From NCBI RefSeq assembly GCF_001571085.1, contig NZ_BCTC01000036.1, forward strand, positions 1 through 56,972: 56,972 nucleotides of DNA, written 5' to 3'. Made by a program: the position numbers and the translations under genes. This stretch comes from Azohydromonas lata NBRC 102462. Its GTDB lineage: Bacteria; Pseudomonadota; Gammaproteobacteria; Burkholderiales; Burkholderiaceae_C. Below the pieces are notes generated by a model. It was given only the letters and a program-made list of their open reading frames with translations, did no database searches and had not been told where the DNA came from. Position 1 is the stretch's first letter. Every line of letters starts with the position of its first letter. Shown one piece after another: positions 1-8,205 of this stretch.

Positions 1-228
1 GATGGCGAACATGAAGCCGAAGGCGCCCGCCAGGAACACCACCAGCCCCACCATGGGCGACATCGCGCTGGACAAGCCCGTGGCGATGCCCAGCCACGCG
101 CCGGCCACCGTCGGCACCATGGACAGCGCGAGCAACCAGTACGTGTTGCGCAGCACGCGCTGCTGCTGCGCAGCCACGGCCGACGACGAGGCGGCGCGGG
201 CGTTGATGTCGATGTGCTGAAGGTTCAT
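1..228 (-). CDS. Bax inhibitor-1/YccA family membrane protein, N-terminal part
   Basis: Partial gene: the reading frame runs off the left edge and only the first 76 residues are present. The start ATG at 228-226 follows a GGGAG ribosome binding site. The protein opens with a polar, alanine- and glutamine-rich stretch, then the sequence RVLRNTYWLLALSM and two hydrophobic segments (about residues 31-50 and 58-76). This opening is typical of proteobacterial YccA/YbhL proteins, which are seven-helix inner-membrane proteins. YccA modulates FtsH proteolysis in E. coli; the role of this copy is not known. The assignment rests on the N-terminus only. Confidence 0.75.
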   Translation of the reverse strand, partial: MNLQHIDINARAASSSAVAAQQQRVLRNTYWLLALSMVPTVAGAWLGIATGLSSAMSPMVGLVVFLAGAFGFMFAI

Positions 229-343
229 AGAAGCTCCCAAGACTCGCTGGCCGCCCCGCAGCGAGGGCTGCGGACCGTGGCGGCCATACGTAATCTAAGG
301 ACGCTCATCCATCGAAACAATCAGAAGGTTGCGATGGATTTGA

Positions 344-449
344 TCGAAAAAACCTGTGTATCACCAAACTGCCTGCCCTGGGCGCACCGGTGGTCCTCCA
401 AGCTGCGCACAAAACGGGGCAGCTGACCCGATTGATCAGGTTTTTTCGA
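344..449. repeat. 13-bp inverted repeat in the 229-574 intergenic region
   Basis: The intergenic region between the divergent YccA-like and TerB-like genes holds a perfect inverted repeat: TCGAAAAAACCTG at 344-356 and its complement at 437-449, separated by 80 bases. The right arm overlaps a weak promoter-like arrangement reading towards the TerB-like gene (TTGATC at 432-437, AT-rich TATAAA at 458-463, with a non-ideal 20-base spacer). It could be a regulator site or a long-range hairpin. I see no gene in this stretch. Confidence 0.4.
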
Positions 450-574
450 GTTTTCAGTATAAAACATTCGAATTTACCTGAAGGCAGCGGTTGCCTACAT
501 TGCTTGGGCCGCGGCAACCGTGCCGCGGTCCAAGCGCCTCAAGCGCCTCAAGCAACCATGAAAGGGACAGCACA

Positions 575-1063
575 ATGCCGCACGACGACATCAACGCGAC
601 CCGCGCTCCCGCGTCCAACAGCCCGCAGGCCGCCGCCCGCCTGGTGGCGCTGGCGCTGATCGCCAACGGCGAGATCAAGCCGCAGGAGTGGAGCGCGCTG
701 CACGAGCTGCACGCCCGCGAGGAGCTGGGCCTGGCCGAACAGGACTGGCACGGGGTGCTGCGCGAGCTCTGCCAGGAGCTGCTGGCCTGCACCAACGAGG
801 CCGGCAACTGCCTGGTGGACGCCCACACGCTGCGGCGCTGGCTCTGCGACATCGACGACCCGGCGTTGCAGCAGCGTGTCATGCGCCTGGCCGCCGCCGT
901 GATTGACGCCGACGGCCACGTCGATGCCGGCGAGTCCTTCGTCCTGCGCGGCATGCTGGCGCAGTGGGAGCTGCCCCAGCAGGCGCAGTCCGACGTGGAG
1001 CCCCTGCTCTACGGCCTGGACTTCCAGGTGCTGCCGCGCCGCGCGGCCGCTGCGCCGGCCTGA
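575..1063 (+). CDS. TerB-like (tellurite resistance/DjlA N-terminal-like) protein
   Basis: A soluble, all-alpha protein of 162 residues. The body (about residues 23-150) has the TerB layout: a helix beginning LVALALIANGEIKPQEW, a central segment with many acidic residues, and a second acidic helix-turn (VIDADGHVDAGES, about residues 108-120) like the metal-binding turns of the family. TerB-like domains occur in stress and membrane-associated proteins, and the function of stand-alone copies is mostly unknown. ATG 575 was chosen because AAAGGGA sits 8 bases upstream; a TTG further up would add 28 unlikely residues. A strong hairpin follows the stop codon, so the gene is probably monocistronic. 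Confidence 0.65.
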   Translation: MPHDDINATRAPASNSPQAAARLVALALIANGEIKPQEWSALHELHAREELGLAEQDWHGVLRELCQELLACTNEAGNCLVDAHTLRRWLCDIDDPALQQRVMRLAAAVIDADGHVDAGESFVLRGMLAQWELPQQAQSDVEPLLYGLDFQVLPRRAAAAPA

Positions 1064-1082
1064 CGGCGCCGGCCTTCCCGCT

Positions 1083-1115
1083 GCGCTTGCGCCCGCGGCT
1101 TGCGGGCGCAAGCGC
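1083..1115 (+). terminator. Strong GC hairpin after the TerB-like gene
   Basis: A perfect 14-bp stem (arms 1083-1096 and 1102-1115) with a 5-base loop GGCTT lies 19 bases after the TerB-like stop codon. A run of five T residues follows only about 15 bases later, so it is not a classical Rho-independent terminator, but it should separate the gene from the mrp operon or stabilise the mRNA end. Confidence 0.5.
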
Positions 1116-1165
1116 ACTCACCCGCCGGACTTTTTCGCGCCCAACGGCGCCCGGCAGACGAAACT

Positions 1166-1184
1166 GGCCCGCGGCATGCGGGCC
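1166..1184. repeat. Second, related hairpin in the mrp leader
   Basis: A 7-bp stem (1166-1172 and 1178-1184) closes the loop GGCAT. Its core GCCCGCGGCATGCGGGC differs at one base from the core of the hairpin at 1083-1115 (GCCCGCGGCTTGCGGGC). The two are therefore copies of one hairpin motif, about 80 bases apart, in the leader of mrpA. Confidence 0.5.
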
Positions 1185-1224
1185 GTCCGGCCTACGCAGC
1201 CGTCCATAACCACAAAAACCAGCC

Positions 1225-4032
1225 ATGCATGCCCTGCCCCTGGCCATCGTCCTGCCCCTGCTGCTGGGGCCCTTGTGCGCTTGGGCCGGCCCCACTTCCG
1301 CCGCGGGCAAGGGGCGCGCGGCTTGGCTGGCGGCGACGCTCACCGCCGCCGCGCTGGCGCTGCTGCTGTCCCAGGCCGGCGCCGTGTTCGGCGGCGCTGC
1401 GCCACGCTGGCAATGGCCCTGGGTGCCGGCGCTGGGCCTGAACCTCAGCCTGCGCCTGGATGGTCTGGCGCTGATGTTCGGCGCGCTCATCACGGGCATG
1501 GGGCTGCTGGTCATCCTCTACGCGGCCTACTACCTCTCGGCGCAGGACCCGCCGGGCAAGCTCTACGCGCTGCTCATGTTCTTCATGGCGGCCATGTTGG
1601 GCGTGGTGCTGGCGGACAACCTGCTGCTGCTGGTGGTGTTCTGGGAGTTGACCAGCCTGTCGTCCTTCTTGCTGGTGGGCTACTGGCGGCAGCGCGCCGA
1701 GGCTCGTGCCGGGGCGCGCATGGCGCTCACCGTCACCGGCGCGGGTGGGCTGGCGCTGCTGGCCGGCGTCGTCCTGCTGGGCCAGATGGCGGGCACGTAT
1801 GAAATTTCGGAGCTGGCGGCGCGGCGCGACGTGATCGTGGGCGACGCGCGCTACCCGCTGGCGCTGGCGCTCATCCTGCTGGGCTGCTTCACCAAGAGCG
1901 CGCAGTGGCCGTTTCACTTCTGGCTCCCCGAGGCCATGGCGGCGCCCACGCCCGTGTCGGCCTATCTGCACTCGGCCACCATGGTCAAGGCCGGCATCTT
2001 CCTGCTCATGCGGTTGTACCCGGCGTTGGGCGGCACGCTGCTGTTCGAGGCCACCGTGGCGGCCATTGGGCTGCTGACCATGGTGTTTGCCGCCTACGTC
2101 GCCGTGTTCCGGCACGACCTCAAGGGGCTGCTGGCCTACTCCACCATCAGCCACCTGGGGCTGATCACCTTTCTCATCGGCCTGAGCAGCCCGCTCTCCG
2201 CCGTGGCGGCCGTGTTCCACGTGCTCAACCACGCCACGTTCAAGGCATCGCTCTTCATGACCGCCGGGATCATCGACCACGAGACCGGCACCCGCGACAT
2301 GCGCCGCTTGGGCGGCCTGCTGCCGCTGCTGCCCTGGACCGCCACGCTGGCCATGGTCGCTGCCGCCGCCATGGCCGGCGTGCCGCTGGCCAACGGCTTC
2401 ATTTCCAAGGAGATGTTCTTTGCCGAGGCCGCCGACCTGGCCGCCCTGCCCGGCTGGGGGCTGCTGGTGCCGCTGGCGGCCACCCTGGGTGGCGTCTGCT
2501 CGGTGGCCTATTCGCTGCGCTTCGTCCACGACGTGTTCTTCAACGGCCCGCCCAAGGAGCTGCCGAATCCGCACCCGCACGAGCCGCCGCTGTTCATGAA
2601 GCTGCCCGTGGCGCTGCTGGTGGCGGTGTGCGTGCTGGTGGGCGTGTGGCCGGGACTGCTGGCACCGCTGGTGCAGGTCGCGGCCGCCGCGGTGCTGGGC
2701 GCGCCGCCCCCCGAATTCCACCTGACCCTCTGGCACGGCTTCAATCTGCCGCTGCTCATGAGCGGCATCGCGCTGGCCGGCGGCGTGCTCCTGTATTTCC
2801 TGCTGCTGCGCCGGTTCGACCTGCACCTGAACCACCCGCGCGGCTGGACCGGGCGGCTGGTGTTCACGCGCGTGATGGAGCGGCTTTTCGCCGCCTGCGC
2901 CTGGCTGATCGCTCGGCTCGAAAACGGCTCGCTGCAGCGCTACGTGGCCTGGCTGATGGGCTCGGCCATCGTCCTGGCGGCGTTGCCTTTCCTGGCGGCT
3001 GAAGGCGTCTCAGCCGGCTCGCGCCCTCGCCTGGACGCGCCGCTGCCGGCCCTCGTGGCGTGGCTGCTGCTCATCGCCGCGGGCGCCGCCCTGCTGCGTG
3101 GCCACCGCGACCGGCTGCTGGCCGTGGTGCTGGTGGGCGTGATCGGCCTGGTGACGGCGCTGGCCTTTCTCGCCCTGTCGGCGCCGGACCTCGCGCTGAC
3201 GCAACTCGCCGTGGAGCTCGTTTCCACCGTGCTGCTGCTCATGGGGCTGGCGCTGCTGCCGCGCTGGTCGCCGCGCGAGTCCGGCCGGGCGCGGCAGCTG
3301 CGCGACGCCGTGCTGGCCGGCACCGGGGGTTTGGGCGTGGGCCTGCTGGCCTGGCTGATGCTCACGCGCGACCACGCCTCCATCGCCTGGTATTTCCTGG
3401 CCCAGGCCGTGCCTGGCGGCGGCGGCACCAATGCGGTGAACGTCATCCTGGTGGACTTCCGCGGCTACGACACCTGGGGTGAGATCACCGTGCTGGCCGT
3501 GGCCGCCGTGGGCGTGCTGGCGCTGCTCCAGGGTTTCCATGTTCAACGCCCGCCCAAGGACGCCGCAGGCCGCGCCTGGAGTTTCAGTCACCCCCCGCTG
3601 CTGCTGCGCAGCGCCGCGCGGCTGGTGCTGCCGCTGGCCTTGGTGGTGAGCGTGTATCTCTTCTGGCGTGGCCACAACCTGCCCGGCGGCGGCTTTGTTG
3701 CGGGACTGGTGACGGCGGTGGCGCTGGTGCTGCAGTACATGGCGCGTGGCCAGGCGCGTGCCGAAGCGCTGTTGGGGGCCGCGGGCGGTGCGCGCTACGT
3801 GCGATGGATCGCCCTGGGCCTGGCCATCGCCGGGCTCACGGGCGCGGGCGCCTTGGTTTTGGGAGCGCCCTTCCTCACCAGCGCCCACGGCCATCCGCAC
3901 GTGCCGCTGCTGGGCGAGCTGCCCCTGGCCACTGCTTCGCTCTTCGACCTGGGCGTCTACGTCACCGTGGTCGGCGCGACGCTGCTGACCCTGTCCGTGC
4001 TGGGTGCGGCCAGCCGGGAGCGCACGCCATGA
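1225..4032 (+). CDS. mrpA: Mrp/Pha monovalent cation/H+ antiporter, fused subunits A and B
   Basis: Large inner-membrane subunit (935 residues) of the multi-subunit Mrp (also Pha or Mnh) antiporter, which exchanges Na+ or K+ for protons. The N-terminal part is a complex I NuoL-like ion channel: the conserved glutamate lies in FWELTSLSSFLLVGYW (E141) and the conserved lysine in CFTKSAQWPFHFWLP (K224). After the MbhD/MbhE-like C-terminal helices of subunit A, the protein continues from about residue 793 into an MrpB domain (RGHNLPGGGF motif). Subunits A and B are therefore fused, as in group 2 Mrp systems of rhizobia and pseudomonads. It is the first gene of the operon and overlaps mrpC by ATGA. 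Confidence 0.95.
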   Translation: MHALPLAIVLPLLLGPLCAWAGPTSAAGKGRAAWLAATLTAAALALLLSQAGAVFGGAAPRWQWPWVPALGLNLSLRLDGLALMFGALITGMGLLVILYAAYYLSAQDPPGKLYALLMFFMAAMLGVVLADNLLLLVVFWELTSLSSFLLVGYWRQRAEARAGARMALTVTGAGGLALLAGVVLLGQMAGTYEISELAARRDVIVGDARYPLALALILLGCFTKSAQWPFHFWLPEAMAAPTPVSAYLHSATMVKAGIFLLMRLYPALGGTLLFEATVAAIGLLTMVFAAYVAVFRHDLKGLLAYSTISHLGLITFLIGLSSPLSAVAAVFHVLNHATFKASLFMTAGIIDHETGTRDMRRLGGLLPLLPWTATLAMVAAAAMAGVPLANGFISKEMFFAEAADLAALPGWGLLVPLAATLGGVCSVAYSLRFVHDVFFNGPPKELPNPHPHEPPLFMKLPVALLVAVCVLVGVWPGLLAPLVQVAAAAVLGAPPPEFHLTLWHGFNLPLLMSGIALAGGVLLYFLLLRRFDLHLNHPRGWTGRLVFTRVMERLFAACAWLIARLENGSLQRYVAWLMGSAIVLAALPFLAAEGVSAGSRPRLDAPLPALVAWLLLIAAGAALLRGHRDRLLAVVLVGVIGLVTALAFLALSAPDLALTQLAVELVSTVLLLMGLALLPRWSPRESGRARQLRDAVLAGTGGLGVGLLAWLMLTRDHASIAWYFLAQAVPGGGGTNAVNVILVDFRGYDTWGEITVLAVAAVGVLALLQGFHVQRPPKDAAGRAWSFSHPPLLLRSAARLVLPLALVVSVYLFWRGHNLPGGGFVAGLVTAVALVLQYMARGQARAEALLGAAGGARYVRWIALGLAIAGLTGAGALVLGAPFLTSAHGHPHVPLLGELPLATASLFDLGVYVTVVGATLLTLSVLGAASRERTP

Positions 4033-4394
4033 ACGTCTCCATGGAATTCCTGCTGGCCAGCGGCATAGGCTGGATCACCTGCTGCGGCCTGTGGCTGCTG
4101 CTGCGCGGGCGCAGTTTCACGGTGGTGCTGGGCCTGACGCTGCTGGGCTACGCGGTGAACCTTTTCATCTTTGCGAGCGGGCGGCTGTGGCGCGACGCGG
4201 CGCCCATCCTGCAAGGCGCCGGCTCCGTTGCCGACCCGCTGCCGCAGGCGCTGGTGCTCACGGCCATCGTCATCGGCTTTGCCACCACGGGGTTCGTGAT
4301 CGAGCTGGCGCTGCGCAGCCGCCACGACAACGGCAGCGACCATGTGGACGGGCGGGAGCCCGGCGTCGGCGCCGAGCGCAAGGAGCGGCCATGA
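4029..4394 (+). CDS. mrpC: Mrp antiporter subunit C
   Basis: Small NuoK-like inner-membrane subunit of 121 residues with three predicted helices (about 8-22, 32-48 and 74-95). The motif LGYAVNLFIFASG near residue 40 and the third-helix sequence PLPQALVLTAIVIGFA are diagnostic of MrpC/MnhC/PhaC. The C-terminus is a polar tail of about 20 residues. The start overlaps the mrpA stop and the stop overlaps the mrpD start (both ATGA), which indicates translational coupling and equal production within the antiporter complex. Confidence 0.93.
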   Translation: MNVSMEFLLASGIGWITCCGLWLLLRGRSFTVVLGLTLLGYAVNLFIFASGRLWRDAAPILQGAGSVADPLPQALVLTAIVIGFATTGFVIELALRSRHDNGSDHVDGREPGVGAERKERP

Positions 4395-6004
4395 GCTGGA
4401 CGGCCCACCTGCCCATCCTGCCCGTGCTGCTGCCCGCGGCCACCGCCGTCGCGCTGCTGGCGCTGGGCGATGCGCGACGGCGTGCCTCGCGCTCACTCTC
4501 GCTGTCGTCCACCGCGCTTGGGCTGCTGCTGGCGCTGGCGCTGCTGCGGCAGGCCGACGGCGGCGCGCTGCTGGTGTACCGCTTGGGCGACTGGCCCGCG
4601 CCCTTCGGCATCGCGCTGGTGGCGGACCGGCTCTCGGCGCTGATGGTGCTGCTCACCTCCGCCGTGGCGCTGCCCGTTGTGCTTTACGCCGCCACGGCGG
4701 GTGCGCCGGCCTGGGACGCGCGCGGGCGCCACTTCCACGCCCTGTTCCAGTTCCAGCTCATGGGGCTCAACGGCGCCTTCGTCACGGGCGACCTGTTCAA
4801 CCTCTTCGTGTTCTTCGAGGTGCTGCTCATCGCCAGCTACGTGCTCATGCTGCACGGCCTTGGGCGCGAGCGGCTGCGCGCCGGGCTGCACTACGTGGTG
4901 CTCAACCTGGCGGCTTCGGCCCTGTTCCTGCTGGGCCTGGCGCTGGTCTATGCCGCCGCGGGCACGCTCAACCTGGCCGACCTGGCGCTGCGCGCGCCGC
5001 AGGTGGCGGGCACCGACGCGCGGCTGCTGCAGGCGGGCGCGCTGCTGCTGCTGGTGGTGTTCGCGTTCAAGGCGGCGCTGGTGCCACTGTCGCTGTGGCT
5101 GCCGGCCACCTACTCGGCCGCCGGCGCGCCGGTGGCGGCGCTGTTCGCGCTCATGACCAAGGTGGGCGTGTACGCGATCTGGCGTGTGCACGGCGTGGCC
5201 TTCGGCGCCGGTGCGGACGGCGCAAGCGGCGCGAGTGGTGCCCATGCCCTGGCGCAGCCGCTGCTGCTGCCCCTGGCGCTGCTGAGCTGCCTGCTGGGCG
5301 TGGCGGGCGCGATGGCGGCGCGCACGCTGGCGCGGCTGGTGGCGTGGCTCAACGTGGCGTCGGTGGGGACCGTCCTGGCCGGGCTGGGCCTCCACGGTGC
5401 CGCGGCCTGGGGCGCGGCGCTGTTCTACCTGCCGGGCAGCACGCTGGTGGTGGCGCTGCTGTTCCTGCTGGCCGACGTGGTGGGACAGCGCCGCGGCGAG
5501 GCGGGCGACGCGCTGGAGCCTGTGCCCGCCGTGCGGCAGCCGGCCTGGCTCGGCGGGCTGTTCCTGTTGGGTGCGGTGTCCATTGCCGGCTTGCCGCCGC
5601 TGCCGGGCTTCCTGGGCAAGGTGCTCCTGCTGCAGGCCGCTGCCGGCCACCCGGCCGCCGCGGCGGTGTGGGCCGTGCTGCTGCTCATGGGCTCAGGGGC
5701 GCTGATCGCGCTGGCCCGCGCCGGCAGCGTGCTGTTCTGGCAGGCGCAGGAGCCGCCCGCGCCTGCCCGGCCGTCACCGCCGTTCCCGTTGCCGGGCGCG
5801 GCGCTGGCGGCCGTGCTGCTGCTGGCCGCGGCGGGCGTGGCCTTGAGCGTGGCGGCGGCACCGGTGCAGCGCTACGCGCGCGCGGCGGCCGAGCAACTGG
5901 TGGACGTGGCCGGCTACGCACAGGCCGTGCTGCCGCAAGCCGGCGGCGCGCAGCCGCACAGCACGCGGCCCTACACCGGGCGGGTGGAAGGAGCCCAACC
6001 ATGA
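4391..6004 (+). CDS. mrpD: Mrp antiporter subunit D
   Basis: NuoM/N-like channel subunit of 537 residues, with about 14 membrane segments. The conserved glutamate and lysine of the proton path are present: NLFVFFEVLLIASY (E143) and VFAFKAALVPLSLWLP (K227). The motif GLPPLPGFLGK lies near residue 400, as in the family. Together with MrpA it is thought to carry the ion translocation. The C-terminal 60 residues are more polar and alanine-rich than usual. It overlaps both neighbours by ATGA. Confidence 0.95.
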   Translation: MSWTAHLPILPVLLPAATAVALLALGDARRRASRSLSLSSTALGLLLALALLRQADGGALLVYRLGDWPAPFGIALVADRLSALMVLLTSAVALPVVLYAATAGAPAWDARGRHFHALFQFQLMGLNGAFVTGDLFNLFVFFEVLLIASYVLMLHGLGRERLRAGLHYVVLNLAASALFLLGLALVYAAAGTLNLADLALRAPQVAGTDARLLQAGALLLLVVFAFKAALVPLSLWLPATYSAAGAPVAALFALMTKVGVYAIWRVHGVAFGAGADGASGASGAHALAQPLLLPLALLSCLLGVAGAMAARTLARLVAWLNVASVGTVLAGLGLHGAAAWGAALFYLPGSTLVVALLFLLADVVGQRRGEAGDALEPVPAVRQPAWLGGLFLLGAVSIAGLPPLPGFLGKVLLLQAAAGHPAAAAVWAVLLLMGSGALIALARAGSVLFWQAQEPPAPARPSPPFPLPGAALAAVLLLAAAGVALSVAAAPVQRYARAAAEQLVDVAGYAQAVLPQAGGAQPHSTRPYTGRVEGAQP

Positions 6005-6486
6005 AGCGCTGGCTGCCGCACCCCGTGCTCTCCGCGCTGCTGGCGGCCGTGTGGCTGCTGTTGCAGCAAAGCCTGGCGTTGCCGCAACTGCTCACGGCCG
6101 CGGCGCTGGCGCTGCTCGTCCCGCGGCTGCTGCACGGCTTCCTGGGCGAGCCGCTGCGCCTGCGGCGCTGGACCGTGGCGCTGCGCCTGGCCGCGGTGCT
6201 GCTGTGGGACATCGTGGTGGCCAACGTGACGGTGGCGCGGCTGGCGCTGTCGCCTCGCGCGCGGCCCAAGCCGGCCTGGGTGCGCGTGCCGCTGCGGCTG
6301 CGCCATCCGGGCGGGCTGTCGCTGCTGGCCGGCATGGTGACCATGACGCCGGGCACGGTGTCCTGCGTGGTGGACGAGGCGCGGGGCGAATTGCTGGTGC
6401 ACGCGCTGGACTGCTTGGACGCGCCGGCGTTGGCTGCAGACATCCAGGCGCGCTACGAGGCGCCGCTGCGGGAGATCTTCGAATGA
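6001..6486 (+). CDS. mrpE: Mrp antiporter subunit E
   Basis: Subunit of 161 residues with hydrophobic segments near the N-terminus (about residues 8-40 and 58-78) followed by a cytoplasmic domain. The sequence WDIVVANVTVARL and the segment MVTMTPGTVSCVVDE are the recognisable MrpE/MnhE motifs. MrpE is needed for assembly or full activity of the Mrp complex. The gene overlaps mrpD and mrpF by ATGA. Confidence 0.93.
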   Translation: MKRWLPHPVLSALLAAVWLLLQQSLALPQLLTAAALALLVPRLLHGFLGEPLRLRRWTVALRLAAVLLWDIVVANVTVARLALSPRARPKPAWVRVPLRLRHPGGLSLLAGMVTMTPGTVSCVVDEARGELLVHALDCLDAPALAADIQARYEAPLREIFE

Positions 6487-6764
6487 GTCTGAACGTGCTG
6501 GACTGGGCGCTGAACATCGCCCTCGCCGCCGTGGCGCTGGCCATGCTGGCCTGCGGCTGGCGCCTGTTGCGCGGGCCGACGCTGCCGGACCGCATCCTGG
6601 CGCTGGACACGCTCACCATCAACGCGGTGGCGCTGGCCGTGCTCTACGGCCTCCAGGCGGGCTCGGCGCTGGCCTTCGAGGCCGCGCTCATCGTGGCGCT
6701 GCTGGGCTTCGTTTCGACGGTGGCGCTGGCGCGCTTCGTCACCCGCGGCGACGTGATGGAGTGA
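6483..6764 (+). CDS. mrpF: Mrp antiporter subunit F
   Basis: Small membrane subunit of 93 residues with three helices. The motif RGPTLPDRILALDTLTIN (about residues 30-47) is diagnostic of MrpF/MnhF/PhaF. The frame begins in the mrpE stop (ATGA), and its own stop shares a base with the mrpG start (TGATG). Confidence 0.93.
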   Translation: MSLNVLDWALNIALAAVALAMLACGWRLLRGPTLPDRILALDTLTINAVALAVLYGLQAGSALAFEAALIVALLGFVSTVALARFVTRGDVME

Positions 6765-7114
6765 TGGCGATGGCGACGCTGGATCTGCCCTTGTGGGCTC
6801 AATGGCTGGCTGCCGCGCTGCTGGTGCTGGGCGGCGGTTTTACCTTGGTGGGCGCGCTGGGCCTGCTGCGCTTTGGCGACTTCTTCATGCGGCTGCACGC
6901 GCCTACCAAGGCCACGACCTTGGGCGTGGGCGGCGTGTTGCTGGCCAGCATGGTGCTCGGTTGGGCGCGGGGGCAGCCGGCGCTGCACGAGCTGCTCATT
7001 GCCCTGTTCCTTTTCATCACCGCGCCGGTGTCGGCCCAGCTCATGGCGCTGGCGGCGCTGCACCTGCAAGTGGCGTCAAAGGCCGTTCTGCCGCAGCCGC
7101 TGGACAGGGACTGA
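6764..7114 (+). CDS. mrpG: Mrp antiporter subunit G
   Basis: Last gene of the operon, a membrane subunit of 116 residues with three helices. GALGLLRFGDFFMRLHAPTK is the MrpG signature, and the third helix (LLIALFLFITAPVSAQLMA) is also typical. ATG 6764 was preferred over GTG 6761 and ATG 6770 because it gives the TGATG coupling with mrpF. Only 35 bases separate its stop from the stop of the convergent nhaR gene. Confidence 0.93.
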   Translation: MAMATLDLPLWAQWLAAALLVLGGGFTLVGALGLLRFGDFFMRLHAPTKATTLGVGGVLLASMVLGWARGQPALHELLIALFLFITAPVSAQLMALAALHLQVASKAVLPQPLDRD

Positions 7115-7149
7115 ACGCGCAGCCCCAGAGCGGGCCGGCCGCCTGCCGT

Positions 7150-8091
7150 TCAAGCCGCCTGGCGCCGGCGCGCCGGCGCCATGGCGTCGGCCTGGTCGGC
7201 AGCCTGGAAAAACTCGTTGCGCGCGGTCTGGGTGATGGCCACCACGCAGGGATGGGTGATGCGGCGCTCGACGGAGATGGCAAAGAAATCCTCTTCCACG
7301 CCTTCGGCCACCCCCACGCGCTGCACACCGAACTGGGCTTCCACCTCGTCGGCGATCACTCCCGGCGCGGCAAAAAAACCAATGCTGCGGCGGCCGAACT
7401 CCTGGATGAGCGCGCTGTCATCGAACTCGCCCACCACGCGCGGGCGCACACCCTGGCTCTGGAACCACGCCCGCAGCCGCTGGCCCACGGCGGAGTCTTC
7501 GCCCGGCATGAGCACCGGGGCGCCGTCCAGGCAGCCCGGAAAGTCGCCCGCGTGTTTCAAGCGCAGCGCCGCCGAGGCGAAGAACTGCAGGCCTGAGCTG
7601 CCCAAGCGGTGGCTGAAGGCGCGCACGCTCACCGACGAAGGAATGGGGGCGTCGGCGATGACGAGGTCCAGCTTGTGCAGCGCGAGCTCCGCCAGCAACT
7701 GCTCCAGCTTCCACTCCCGGCAGACGATGCGCACATCCTCCACCGCGAAGGCCGGCTCCACCAGGTGGTAGGCGATGGCCTTGGGCACGGCGTCGGCCAC
7801 GCCCACGCGGAATTCCAGCGCCCGCCCGCGCGTGGTGCGCTCGCGCACCGCGGCTTCCAGCTCCGCGCCCATGGCGAAGATGTCCTTGGCGTAGTCCAGC
7901 ACCATGCGCCCGGTGTCGGTGAGCACGAGCCGGCGCCCGCTGCGCGCGAACAGCGGACTGCCCAAGCGGTCTTCCAGAAGCTGGATCTGGCCGCTGACCG
8001 TCTGCGGCGTCAGGTGCAGCAGCTCGCTGGCGCGGGCCACGCTGCCCGCCTCGGCCACCTGCAGGAAGTAGTGGAGGTGCTTGTAGTTCAT
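7150..8091 (-). CDS. nhaR: NhaR-type LysR family transcriptional activator
   Basis: LysR-type regulator of 313 residues. The N-terminus MNYKHLHYFLQVAEAGSVA starts a winged helix-turn-helix (about residues 1-60), followed by a substrate-binding-like effector domain to about residue 295. The opening and the lengths match NhaR, which activates sodium/proton antiporter genes and, in E. coli, the pga biofilm polysaccharide operon in response to Na+. Its position tail to tail with the Mrp antiporter operon fits a role in cation homeostasis. This is an inference from context, because the mrp promoter is almost 7 kb from the nhaR promoter. Confidence 0.85.
   Translation of the reverse strand: MNYKHLHYFLQVAEAGSVARASELLHLTPQTVSGQIQLLEDRLGSPLFARSGRRLVLTDTGRMVLDYAKDIFAMGAELEAAVRERTTRGRALEFRVGVADAVPKAIAYHLVEPAFAVEDVRIVCREWKLEQLLAELALHKLDLVIADAPIPSSVSVRAFSHRLGSSGLQFFASAALRLKHAGDFPGCLDGAPVLMPGEDSAVGQRLRAWFQSQGVRPRVVGEFDDSALIQEFGRRSIGFFAAPGVIADEVEAQFGVQRVGVAEGVEEDFFAISVERRITHPCVVAITQTARNEFFQAADQADAMAPARRRQAA
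7160..7181. repeat. 22-bp perfect palindrome at the mrpG/nhaR convergence
   Basis: Positions 7160-7181 form an uninterrupted palindrome made only of G and C apart from the outermost T/A pair. It lies inside the last codons of nhaR (encoding an alanine/arginine/proline stretch) and 45 bases after the mrpG stop. It could act as a cruciform or bidirectional transcription stop between the converging units, although no T run follows on either strand. Confidence 0.45.
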
Positions 8092-8205
8092 GAATCCATC
8101 ATCAGACTTTTCCTACATGCAAGCCCGGTTTAATCGGATTTACGTGAACTTTTCCGCTCTGTAGAGTCTCTCCATCACCATTGACTTCCCTGTTGAGCCT
8201 GCTGA

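Noticed and set aside
1192-2835. Long open frames on the minus strand across the mrp operon (also at 3010-3900 and 4493-5650)
   Set aside because: They are antisense shadows of GC-rich coding sequence, rich in histidine, glutamine and arginine with no domain pattern; the plus strand encodes clear Mrp subunits.
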